A stretch of DNA of 64,000 nucleotides from NCBI RefSeq assembly GCF_036541425.1, contig NZ_JAZHFT010000007.1, forward strand, positions 92,323 through 156,322, read 5' to 3'. The translations under genes and the position numbers were made by a program. This DNA comes from Consotaella aegiceratis. Lineage in GTDB: Bacteria; Pseudomonadota; Alphaproteobacteria; Rhizobiales; Rhizobiaceae. Below, one piece after another: positions 35,646 through 43,211 of this stretch. The first letter of the stretch is position 1. Every line of letters starts with the position of its first letter. The notes beneath the pieces were generated by a model that saw only the letters and a list, made by a program, of their open reading frames with translations, ran no database searches and was not told where the DNA came from.

Positions 35646-36653
35646 TCAGACGCGCCGGGCGGTGAAGGAGACCTCGTAGCTGGCGCTCGCACCGGGCTCC
35701 AGCATGGGCAGCTTGCCGGCCGCGCGCGTCGCCGCGCGTCCGTCGATGCTGCCGCAGTTCGAGGGCTCGACGCCGAGGACGTAGTGCCCCTGGCCGATCA
35801 TCTTCCACTGGTAGAGGTAGGGTAGCTTGGCGGTGTCGAAGCCGAGCGAGAATTCGACGCCGACGGCGGGATTCCTGACCCCGACCGTCACGGGCTGTTC
35901 CGGCTCGAACTCGTGCCGGAAGACGTGCTCGCGCCAACCGGCGGTGGGTCCGGCCAACTCGTTCCAGACGGCCAGACCATCGGCGGCGTCCTGATTGCGG
36001 GGGTGGCGGGTGAGGGACGGCACGTCGAGAACGGTCGTCTCGTCGAGCAGCGGCCAGCCCAGATTGACGTGATAGAGGATCATGTGCGGGGCGGGATCGA
36101 AGCCCTCGTTGGTCACGGTATCGGAGACCGTCACCGTGTCGGAGCCCGCCTCGGAACTGATTCGTCGCTTGAGCAGCAGATTCTCGCCGAAGACCGCGAC
36201 CTGCCGGATCTCGCCTTCGACGACGACGCCCTCGGCTGTCGCTTCCAGCCGGGTGATGCGTGCGGGCTGGGCGCCGATGCGGCCATGCAGGCCGAATTGT
36301 CGGCCGGCGTCCTCGCTCGGCGGGCCGAAGCTGTCCAAGCCGCAGGTCATCAGCAGGCCGCCGGAGAAGGTGCGCAGCCAGTTTTCGCCCTCGGGCTCGT
36401 AGAACTGCGGCGCCGTCGGGCCGACCGGCGAGGTCCAGGCGAGCGGGATGCCGCCGACCGTCATCTGGCCGAGATCGAGCGCCCGATCGGGATGGACTTC
36501 CAGCTCTATCCCGCCGCCGTTGACCAGCCTCAGCCGACGGGCGCCGCGCGCCGGTCCTTCCGCCTCGATGAAGCTGTCGACGCGGACCACCTGGGACAGG
36601 GACCCGATGCGCTCGCGCAGCGCCGCGTCGGACCGGCCGAATATCGTCGTCAT
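35646..36653 (-). CDS. DUF4432 family protein (aldose epimerase-like)
   Basis: A 335-residue protein of the galactose mutarotase-like superfamily, DUF4432 type. Visible parts are DSFIEAEGPARGARRLRLVN, the strand GIELEVHPDRALDLGQMTVGG cited here as HPDRALDLG, FGLHGRIGAQPA with the conserved His, and MILYHVNLGWPLLDE with the second His. Predicted activity is on a sugar or sugar-like ligand, without experimental anchor. AGAGG lies 6 nt before ATG 36653. The C-terminus is intact, although the assembly gap begins 74 nt beyond it. Confidence 0.85.
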   Translation of the reverse strand: MTTIFGRSDAALRERIGSLSQVVRVDSFIEAEGPARGARRLRLVNGGGIELEVHPDRALDLGQMTVGGIPLAWTSPVGPTAPQFYEPEGENWLRTFSGGLLMTCGLDSFGPPSEDAGRQFGLHGRIGAQPARITRLEATAEGVVVEGEIRQVAVFGENLLLKRRISSEAGSDTVTVSDTVTNEGFDPAPHMILYHVNLGWPLLDETTVLDVPSLTRHPRNQDAADGLAVWNELAGPTAGWREHVFRHEFEPEQPVTVGVRNPAVGVEFSLGFDTAKLPYLYQWKMIGQGHYVLGVEPSNCGSIDGRAATRAAGKLPMLEPGASASYEVSFTARRV

Positions 36654-36851
36654 GATGCCTCTTCCTTCTGAGACCGATCCAGCCGGTCTCCCATCGTTCT
36701 GTTTGCTGCGCACGATAGTCGGCGCTGATGCTCGGACAAGGGCTGTCGTGCCGCCGAACTGTCGCAGGCTCGAGCCATGGCATTGGCTCAGCTCCAAGCC
36801 GTGGCCTGAAAGCCTATTTGGCAGGCGCGCAAAATCTTTAGGCAGACTGGC

Positions 36852-36879
36852 TTGACACGCCGGGTGCCTCGGATACGCT
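36852..36879 (+). promoter_or_regulatory. Sigma-70-type promoter of the amide operon
   Basis: TTGACA (36852-36857) matches the -35 consensus exactly; 16 nt later TACGCT (36874-36879) is an acceptable -10. Transcription would start near 36886, giving a leader of about 93 nt before the GTG of the amiC-like gene. Confidence 0.65.
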
Positions 36880-36891
36880 AGATGAGACATA

Positions 36892-36921
36892 CCGGCCCTG
36901 TCGCCGGACGGCATTCGAGCC
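36892..36921 (+). promoter_or_regulatory. Possible ANTAR antiterminator hairpins in amide-operon leader
   Basis: A 5-bp stem CCGGC / GCCGG encloses the hexaloop CCTGTC (36897-36902). Next, GGC / GCC (36910-36921) encloses the hexaloop ATTCGA, and its 3' arm uses bases of the terminator stem. ANTAR proteins bind paired hairpins with 6-nt loops, consensus A at position 1 and G at 4. Here loop one has only the G and loop two only the A. The layout fits; the loop bases fit partly. Confidence 0.45.
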
Positions 36922-36963
36922 CCGCAGATCTCCCGCTTTCCGGCGCGAGCTGTGGGGCTTTTT
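36918..36963 (+). terminator. Leader terminator upstream of amiC-like gene
   Basis: AGCCCCGCAG (36918-36927) pairs with CTGTGGGGCT (36950-36959), with one G-U pair; an inner CTC/GAG extends the stem. TTTTT (36959-36963) follows at once, then CATTT. It stands between the promoter and the first gene, so it must be bypassed for operon expression. This is the arrangement expected for AmiR-type antitermination. Confidence 0.8.
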
Positions 36964-36978
36964 CATTTGGGCATCCGC

Positions 36979-38091
36979 GTGAAGCAAATTTCCATCGGCA
37001 TCCTGTTTTCCCGCTCCGGCGGCTACGAGCTCCTCGCCGAGGAGGGTCGGCAAGGCGCCTTGGCGGCCGTCGCGGCCGTCAACGCCGAGGCCCGCTCGGG
37101 CCTGGAACTCGTCGCGGTCGAGCGCGATCCGATGGGGCGTGCAGACGCCTATGCCACGCTGTGCGCCGACATCCTGAAGACGACGTCGGCGCGCCACGTG
37201 ATCGGCTGCACGACGTCGTGGAGCCGCAAGGAGGTGATCCCGGTGCTGGAGCGTCACGGCGGGCTGCTCTGGTATCCGTGCCCCTATGAGGGGTTCGAGG
37301 CCAACGAGCACGTGGTCTACACCCATGCCTGCCCGAACCAGCACGTGGTGCCGCTGCTCGCCCATATCATCCCGCGTTTTGGCGCCAACGCCTTCCTCGT
37401 CGGCTCCAATTATATCTGGGGCTGGGAAACGAACAGGCTGGCGCGCGAACTGATCACCGACGCCGGCGGCGACGTCTTCGGCGAGCGCTATCTGCCGATC
37501 GGCGACACGGACATCGAGCGTCTGGTGGAAGAGATCCGGGCGACCCGGCCGAACTTCATTCTCAACAACCTGATCGGCCCGTCCTCCTACGCCTTCGTCC
37601 AGGCGTATGCGGCGCTCGGCCGCGAGGATCCAGAGTTCGTGCCGGCGCGCCGACCGATCGTCAGCTGCAATCTGACCGAGGCCGAATTGCCGGCGATCGG
37701 TGCGGCGGGCGAGGGGCACTATTCGGTCGGTCCCTATTTCCGCGCGTCTCCGGCCGACGGCTCCGATGCGTCCGACGCGCCGTCCTCGTTCTTCGCCGCC
37801 GCCTACAACGCGGTGACGATCCTGGCGGAAACGATCGCGGCCGCCGGCACGGACGAGCCAAGGGCGGTGATGGCGATCGCAGCGGCACGGCCCTTCGCGA
37901 CGCCCATGGGGTCGGTCGAGATCGATGCCCACACCCAGCACAGCCACCTGCCGGTCAAGATCGGCCGCATCAGGGCGGGCGGCTTCGACATCCGGGAGGC
38001 CGTCGGTGAGACGATCGCGCCCGACCCGTTCCTGTCGCGCTACGACCCGACGGCGGTCTTCCGCCGCCCGCATCTGAGGGTGGTATCATGA
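36979..38091 (+). CDS. amiC: AmiC-like amide-sensing binding protein
   Basis: A 370-residue type I periplasmic-binding fold without signal peptide, so cytoplasmic like Pseudomonas AmiC, which holds AmiR inactive until an amide binds. It begins ISIGILFSRSGGYELLAEEG and has GCTTSWSRKEVIPVLERHGG, VGSNYIWGWETNR and NFILNNLIGPSSYAF, matching the AmiC/urea-amide receptor group. The start is GTG 36979, after the leader terminator; TTG 36967 is possible, and GTG 36952 lies inside the terminator and is rejected. The stop overlaps the amiR-like start as ATGA. The ligand may be a short amide or the transporter substrate. Confidence 0.87.
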   Translation: MKQISIGILFSRSGGYELLAEEGRQGALAAVAAVNAEARSGLELVAVERDPMGRADAYATLCADILKTTSARHVIGCTTSWSRKEVIPVLERHGGLLWYPCPYEGFEANEHVVYTHACPNQHVVPLLAHIIPRFGANAFLVGSNYIWGWETNRLARELITDAGGDVFGERYLPIGDTDIERLVEEIRATRPNFILNNLIGPSSYAFVQAYAALGREDPEFVPARRPIVSCNLTEAELPAIGAAGEGHYSVGPYFRASPADGSDASDAPSSFFAAAYNAVTILAETIAAAGTDEPRAVMAIAAARPFATPMGSVEIDAHTQHSHLPVKIGRIRAGGFDIREAVGETIAPDPFLSRYDPTAVFRRPHLRVVS

Positions 38092-38690
38092 AGCGCCGGC
38101 CCCGCATCCCGCATCTGGGCGGCGCCCGCGCCGTGATCCTGCACCGGCCGCACACCACCGTGCAGACGCTGGCACGCCAGCTCGCCGCCATCGGCCTGGT
38201 GGCGGAAAACTGCTGGCCGGAGCTGCCGGCGCACGCTCTGGCCGCCGATTTCGTTTTCTTCGACGTCGATCTCGGTTTCGACGAGCAGTTTCCTTGGAAG
38301 CCGGGCGAAGCACCGATGCCGCTGATTGCGCTGATCGGCTCGGAGGCGCCCGGCCGCATCGAATGGGCGCTGTCGCACCGGGCCGACGCCCATCTCGCCA
38401 AGCCCGTCGGCAATTCCGGCATCTACAGCGCGCTGCTGATCGCGCGACAGGGCTTCGAAGCGCGGCAGATGCTCGCCCGCGAAGTGGCTGCGCTGAAGGA
38501 GCGCGTCACCGAGCGCCAGACGATCGTGCGCGCCGTTGTGGCGCTGGCGCGTGCCGCCGGAAACGAGGATCAGGCCTTCGAGCAGCTTCGCGGCCTGGCC
38601 ATGGGCTGGCGCGTGACGATGGAGGAGGCGGCCCAACGCGTCGTCGCCCTGCAGACGGGAGGGCCGCGTGAGCGAATCGACCGTGCTTGA
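38088..38690 (+). CDS. amiR: AmiR-like antitermination regulator (ANTAR domain)
   Basis: A 200-residue protein. The N-terminal pseudo-receiver (about residues 14-125) keeps an Asp in FFDVDLG, a Ser in LIGS and Lys-Pro in HLAKPVG, but its usual first acidic pair is replaced by HRP. A coiled-coil linker (MLAREVAALKERVTERQTIV) leads to the ANTAR RNA-binding domain with EQLRGLAMGWRVTMEEAAQR. ANTAR domains bind leader RNA and stop terminator formation. It is translationally coupled to the amiC-like gene and overlaps the next permease gene by 23 nt, so it lies inside the operon it probably controls. Confidence 0.88.
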   Translation: MKRRPRIPHLGGARAVILHRPHTTVQTLARQLAAIGLVAENCWPELPAHALAADFVFFDVDLGFDEQFPWKPGEAPMPLIALIGSEAPGRIEWALSHRADAHLAKPVGNSGIYSALLIARQGFEARQMLAREVAALKERVTERQTIVRAVVALARAAGNEDQAFEQLRGLAMGWRVTMEEAAQRVVALQTGGPRERIDRA

Positions 38691-39573
38691 GCCGGCCCTG
38701 CCGGTCGCCAGCGCACCGCGCCCTCGCGGCGTCGGCGGCAAGCTAGTCCGCCGGCCCTTGGCGGTCATCGGCCTTGCTGTGATCGGCCTTGCGGTGCTCG
38801 GCGCTTTGCTCGCCCCTTGGCTGACGCCCTATACGCCGGACGAGCAACTGTTCGAGGGCCTCACCATTGAAGGCTCGCCGTTGCCGCCCAATGCCGAGTT
38901 CTGGCTTGGCACCGATCTGCTCGGCCGCGATCTTCTGACCCGCATCCTCTACGGTGCGCGCACCTCGCTGATCATCGGCATCGTGGCGAACGGCGTCGCG
39001 CTGGTGATCGGCACTCTCGTCGGCGTGCTCGCCGGCTTCTTCCGCGGTGTGCTCGGCAGCGTGCTGATGCGCTTCACCGATCTGATGATGGCGTTTCCGG
39101 CGCTGCTGCTGGCGATCTGCTTGGCAGCAGTCTTCACGCCAAGCCTGTGGATCGTTGCGCTGGTCATCGCGCTGGTGAACTGGGTGCAGACGGCGCGCGT
39201 CATCTACACCGAGACGCGGGCACTGGCCGAACGCGAGTTCATCGAGGCGGAGCGCTCGCTCGGCGCCGGCGCCGGCCGCATCCTGTTCAGGCACATCCTG
39301 CCGCATCTCCTGCCGATGGTGATCGTCTGGGGCACGCTCGGCATCTCGACGACGGTGCTCCTGGAAGCGACGCTCTCCTATCTCGGCGTGGGCGTGCAGC
39401 CGCCGACGCCCTCCTGGGGCAACATCATTTTCGAGAACCAGACCTATTTTCAGGCCGCGCCCTGGCTGGTGTTCTTCCCCGGTGCGGCGATCCTGGCCCT
39501 GGCGCTTGCCTTCAACCTGGTCGGCGACGCGCTGCGCGACATCCTCGATCCGACCCAGCGCGGGAGGAGCTAG
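38668..39573 (+). CDS. Dpp/Opp-type ABC permease (DppC-like) of the amide operon
   Basis: A 301-residue permease. After a Pro-rich cytoplasmic start, a helix at about residues 30-52 is followed by the DppC motif FWLGTDLLGRDLLTRILYGA and five helices; the coupling loop is AERSLGAGAGRILFRHILP. It ends GDALRDILDPTQRG. The start GTG 38668 lies 23 nt inside the amiR-like gene. Here the C-type permease precedes the B-type, the reverse of most Dpp operons. Confidence 0.9.
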   Translation: MSESTVLEPALPVASAPRPRGVGGKLVRRPLAVIGLAVIGLAVLGALLAPWLTPYTPDEQLFEGLTIEGSPLPPNAEFWLGTDLLGRDLLTRILYGARTSLIIGIVANGVALVIGTLVGVLAGFFRGVLGSVLMRFTDLMMAFPALLLAICLAAVFTPSLWIVALVIALVNWVQTARVIYTETRALAEREFIEAERSLGAGAGRILFRHILPHLLPMVIVWGTLGISTTVLLEATLSYLGVGVQPPTPSWGNIIFENQTYFQAAPWLVFFPGAAILALALAFNLVGDALRDILDPTQRGRS

Positions 39574-39575
39574 CA

Positions 39576-40496
39576 ATGGTTGGCTATCTTCTGCGCCGTC
39601 TGCTCCAGGCGATCCTGATCCTCTTCGGCGTCTCGATCATCACCTTCGCGCTGCTCTATCTGCTGCCGGCCGATCCGGTGCGGCAGATCGCCGGGCGCAG
39701 CGCCACCGCACAGACGGTGGAAAACATCCGCCGCCAGCTCGGTCTCGATCAGCCCTTCCTGATCCAGTACTGGCGCTATCTCATCAATCTCGTCCAGGGT
39801 GATCTCGGCCGCTCCTATCTGCAGCGCTCGGAGGTCTCCGAACTGATCGCCGCGCGGCTGCCGGCAACGCTGCTCCTAATGGTCGGCGCCATCGTTTGCG
39901 AATTGGCGCTCGGCCTCACCATGGGCCTCGTGGCTGCGCTCAAGCGCGGCACGGCGACGGACCAGGCGCTGATGGTCGGCTCCTTCGTCGGCGTCTCGGC
40001 GCCGCAGTTCGTCACCGGTCTGCTTCTCCTCTACGTCTTCGCCGTGCGGCTCCACTGGTTTCCGATCGGCGGCTACGGCACGTTTTCGCATCTCGTCCTG
40101 CCCTCGCTCGCCCTCGGGATCCTCGGCGCCGGCTGGTACTCGCGGATGATGCGCTCCTCGATGATCGACGTGCTGCGCCAGGATTTCATCCGCACCGCGC
40201 GCGCCAAGGGGCTGCCGCGGCTGACCGTACTTCTCCGCCACGCCCTGCCGAACGCCATCCTGCCTGTCATCGCCATGATCGGCATCGACATCGGCCTGTT
40301 CATGTCGGGCATCGTGGTGGTTGAGAGCGTGTTCGGTTGGCCCGGCATCGGCCAGCTCGCCTGGCAGGCCATCCAGCGCGTCGACATTCCGATCATCATG
40401 GGCGTCACGCTGGTCTCGGCCTGCGCCATCGTCATCGGCAACCTCGTGGCCGATCTCGTCGCCCCCTTCATCGACCCCCGCATCAAATTCCAATGA
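39576..40496 (+). CDS. Dpp/Opp-type ABC permease (DppB-like) of the amide operon
   Basis: A 306-residue permease beginning MVGYLLRRLLQAILILFGVS, a typical DppB N-terminus. GDLGRSYLQRSEVSELI and TARAKGLPRLTVLLRHALPN (the ATPase-contact loop) follow. ATG 39576 has GGGAGGAG 6 nt upstream and lies 2 nt after the previous stop. It forms the pore with the DppC-like subunit. Confidence 0.93.
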   Translation: MVGYLLRRLLQAILILFGVSIITFALLYLLPADPVRQIAGRSATAQTVENIRRQLGLDQPFLIQYWRYLINLVQGDLGRSYLQRSEVSELIAARLPATLLLMVGAIVCELALGLTMGLVAALKRGTATDQALMVGSFVGVSAPQFVTGLLLLYVFAVRLHWFPIGGYGTFSHLVLPSLALGILGAGWYSRMMRSSMIDVLRQDFIRTARAKGLPRLTVLLRHALPNAILPVIAMIGIDIGLFMSGIVVVESVFGWPGIGQLAWQAIQRVDIPIIMGVTLVSACAIVIGNLVADLVAPFIDPRIKFQ

Positions 40497-40518
40497 CAAC
40501 AGGGAAAGGACAGTCGCG

Positions 40519-42192
40519 ATGAAATCCATCCTCGCCTCGACCGCCGCCGCCTCGGCGATCGCCTTCGCGCTGCTCGCGCAGCCGGCACTGGCGCAGACGG
40601 CCGCCGCGCCGAACCAGGGCGACGAATACCAGCCCGATCCGAACGCCCAGGAGGGCGGCTCCATCATCGTCACCTACAAGGACGACGTGGCGACCCTCGA
40701 TCCGGCGATCGGCTACGACTGGCAGAACTGGTCGATGATCAAGAGCCTGTTCGACGCGCTGATGGACTACGTTCCCGGCACGACCACGCTGCGTCCGGCG
40801 CTGGCCGAGAGCTACGAGATCTCCGAGGACGGGCAGACCTTCACCTTCCATCTGCGCAAGGGCGTGACGTTCCACAACGGCCGCCAACTGACCGCCGACG
40901 ATGTGAAGTATTCGCTCGATCGCGCCACCAATCCGGAGACCCAGAGCCCCGGGGCCGGCTTCTTCGGCTCGATCAAGGGCTACGACGAGATGGCGAGCGG
41001 CGAGGCCGACAGCCTGTCGGGCGTCACCGTCGTCGACCCCTCGACGGTCAAGATCGAGCTGTCTCGCCCGGATGCGACCTTCCTGCACGTGATGGCGCTG
41101 AACTTCGCCTCCATCGTGCCGCAGGAAGCGGTCGAAGAATACGGCGCGGACTTCGGCCACCATCCGGTCGGGACCGGCGCATTCAAGCTCGCCGACTGGA
41201 CCATCGGCCAGCAGCTCGTCTTCGAGAAGAACGCCGACTACTGGCGCGACGGCGTGCCTTATCTCGACCAGATCACTTTCCAGATCGGCCAGGAGCCGAT
41301 CGTCGCCCTGCTGCGGCTGCAGAACGGCGAGGTCGACATTCCGGGCGACGGCATTCCGCCGGCCAAGTTCCAGGAAGTGATGAACGATCCCGAGCAGAAG
41401 GCCCGCGTCGTCGAAGGCGGCCAGCTCCAGACCGGCTACGTCACCATGAACGTCAAGATGGAGCCGTTCGACAAGCTGGAGGTGCGCAAGGCCGTCAACA
41501 TGGCGATCGACAAGGATCGCATCGTCCAGATCATCAACGGTCGCGCGGTGCCGGCGAACCAGCCGCTGCCGCCCTCGATGCCCGGCTACCACAAGGATTT
41601 CGAGGGTTACGCCTACGATCCCGATCAGGCCAAGCAGATGCTGGCCGACGCGGGTTTTCCGGACGGCTTCGAAACCGAACTCTACGTCATGAACACCGAT
41701 CCGAACCCGCGCATCGCCCAGGCGATCCAGCAGGATCTGTCGAAGATCGGCATCAAGGCGGACATCAAGGCGCTGGCCCAGGCCAACGTCATCGCGGCCG
41801 GCGGCGTGGAGGACCAGGCGCCGATGATCTGGTCGGGCGGCATGGCGTGGATCGCCGACTTCCCCGATCCATCGAACTTCTACGGCCCGATCCTCGGCTG
41901 CGCCGGCGCGACGCCGGGCGGCTGGAACTGGTCGTGGTACTGCAACGAAGACCTCGACAAGGAGGCGGCGGAAGCCGACTCGATCGTCGATCCGGCGCGC
42001 CAGGACGAGCGCAGCAAGATGTGGAGCGACATCTACGACAAGGTCATGGCCGACGCGCCGTGGGTGCCCATCTTCAACGAGCAGCGCTTCACCATGAAGT
42101 CGACGCGCATGGGCGGCGCCGACAACCTCTATGTCGATCCCGTCCATATCCCGATCAACTACGACTATGTGTACGCGACCGATGTGCAGTAA
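40519..42192 (+). CDS. ABC transporter substrate-binding protein of the amide operon
   Basis: A 557-residue family 5 binding protein with a signal peptide of about 25 residues ending QPALAQ. Family marks are PALAESYEISEDGQTFTFHL, HHPVGTGAFKLADWTIGQQL and MLADAGFPDGFETELYV. AGGGAAAGGA precedes ATG 40519. The gene lies after the permeases and overlaps the formamidase start by 11 nt, coupling solute capture to amidase synthesis. The ligand may be an amide-bearing or peptide-like compound; this is inferred from context only. Confidence 0.92.
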   Translation: MKSILASTAAASAIAFALLAQPALAQTAAAPNQGDEYQPDPNAQEGGSIIVTYKDDVATLDPAIGYDWQNWSMIKSLFDALMDYVPGTTTLRPALAESYEISEDGQTFTFHLRKGVTFHNGRQLTADDVKYSLDRATNPETQSPGAGFFGSIKGYDEMASGEADSLSGVTVVDPSTVKIELSRPDATFLHVMALNFASIVPQEAVEEYGADFGHHPVGTGAFKLADWTIGQQLVFEKNADYWRDGVPYLDQITFQIGQEPIVALLRLQNGEVDIPGDGIPPAKFQEVMNDPEQKARVVEGGQLQTGYVTMNVKMEPFDKLEVRKAVNMAIDKDRIVQIINGRAVPANQPLPPSMPGYHKDFEGYAYDPDQAKQMLADAGFPDGFETELYVMNTDPNPRIAQAIQQDLSKIGIKADIKALAQANVIAAGGVEDQAPMIWSGGMAWIADFPDPSNFYGPILGCAGATPGGWNWSWYCNEDLDKEAAEADSIVDPARQDERSKMWSDIYDKVMADAPWVPIFNEQRFTMKSTRMGGADNLYVDPVHIPINYDYVYATDVQ

Positions 42193-43126
42193 CTGCGACT
42201 ATACGATCCACAGCCGGCATCACCATTTCGGCTGGGACAACTCGTTTTCGCCGGTGGAGCGCGTGGCGCCGGGCTCCACCATCGAGTTCGAGTGTCTGGA
42301 TTCCTCGGGCGGCCAGTTCTCGCCGGCATCGACCGTCGAGGACGTCAAGACCGTCGATTTCGGCAAGATCAATCCGGTGACCGGGCCGATCTATATCGAC
42401 GGCGCCGAGCCGGGCGATGCGCTGAAGGTGACGATCGAGGCGTTCAAGCCGTCCGGCTTCGGCTGGACGGCGAACATTCCGGGCTTCGGGCTGCTTGCCG
42501 ACGATTTCCCCGACCCGGCGATCAACATCTGGAAATACGATCCGGAGAGCCTGGAGCCGGCTTTGTTCGGCAAGACCGGCAAGGTGCCGTTGAAGCCCTT
42601 TGCCGGCACCATCGGCTGCGCGCCGGCCGAGCCGGGGCTGCATTCCGTCGTGCCGCCGCGGCGCGTCGGCGGCAATCTCGACATCCGCGATCTGGCGGCC
42701 GGCACCGTGCTCTATCTACCGGTCGAGGTGGCGGGAGCGCTCTTCTCCGTCGGCGATACGCACGCCGCCCAGGGCGACGGCGAGGTCTGCGGCACGGCGA
42801 TCGAAAGCCCGATGAACACGGTCCTGACCTTCGATCTGGTCAAGCAGGCCAATCTTGCCATGCCGCGCTTCACCACATCGGGACCGGTGACGCGCCATCT
42901 CGACGCCAAGGGCTACGAGGTGACGACCGGCGTCGGTCCCGACCTGATGGCGGGGGCGAAGGCAGCCGTGGCCCAGATGGTCGATCTTCTGGCCGGGCGC
43001 TATCAGCTCGATCCGGTGGACGCCTATATGCTCGTCTCGGTCTGCGGCGATCTCAGGATTTCCGAGATCGTCGACATGCCGAACTGGGTGGTCTCGTTCT
43101 ACTTCCCGCGCTGCGTGTTCGAATGA
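42182..43126 (+). CDS. Acetamidase/formamidase family enzyme (operon copy)
   Basis: A 314-residue FmdA/AmdA family hydrolase that releases ammonia from short amides. The active-site region reads SVGDTHAAQGDGEVCGTAIE; IYIDGAEPGDALKVTIEAFK and FFPRC-like YFPRCVFE near the end are also typical. The N-terminus carries HHHFGWDNSFSPV. ATG 42182 overlaps the binding-protein stop. A second family member at 58198 keeps the same GD-H-AQGDGEVC motif. Being controlled with AmiC/AmiR-like genes strongly suggests amide catabolism. Confidence 0.9.
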   Translation: MCSNCDYTIHSRHHHFGWDNSFSPVERVAPGSTIEFECLDSSGGQFSPASTVEDVKTVDFGKINPVTGPIYIDGAEPGDALKVTIEAFKPSGFGWTANIPGFGLLADDFPDPAINIWKYDPESLEPALFGKTGKVPLKPFAGTIGCAPAEPGLHSVVPPRRVGGNLDIRDLAAGTVLYLPVEVAGALFSVGDTHAAQGDGEVCGTAIESPMNTVLTFDLVKQANLAMPRFTTSGPVTRHLDAKGYEVTTGVGPDLMAGAKAAVAQMVDLLAGRYQLDPVDAYMLVSVCGDLRISEIVDMPNWVVSFYFPRCVFE

Positions 43127-43154
43127 GGCTGAGTGTCGGTATGGCCCTTCATTG

Positions 43155-43196
43155 CGCTCACCCCCCTCTGCCCTGCCGGGCAGAGGGGGGTGAGCG
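43155..43196. repeat. 19-bp perfect stem-loop between formamidase and ATPase genes
   Basis: CGCTCACCCCCCTCTGCCC (43155-43173) and its exact reverse complement (43178-43196) flank the loop TGCC. The C/G-rich arm resembles dispersed intergenic palindromes of alphaproteobacteria. It separates the ATPase gene from the rest of the operon and may lower its expression. Confidence 0.75.
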
Positions 43197-43211
43197 GCGC
43201 CCCGTTCGGCC

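Noticed and set aside
36952..36978. GTG 36952 as start of the amiC-like gene
   Set aside because: It lies inside the 3' arm of the leader terminator; nine extra residues (GLFHLGIR) do not fit the binding-protein fold.
40483..42147. Long minus-strand frame opposite the amide-operon binding protein
   Set aside because: The plus strand encodes a complete family 5 binding protein with signal peptide; the antisense frame matches no family.
43155..43196. The 19-bp stem-loop as an intrinsic terminator
   Set aside because: No T-run follows on either strand, and the ATPase gene beyond it is needed by the operon, so I list it as a repeat.
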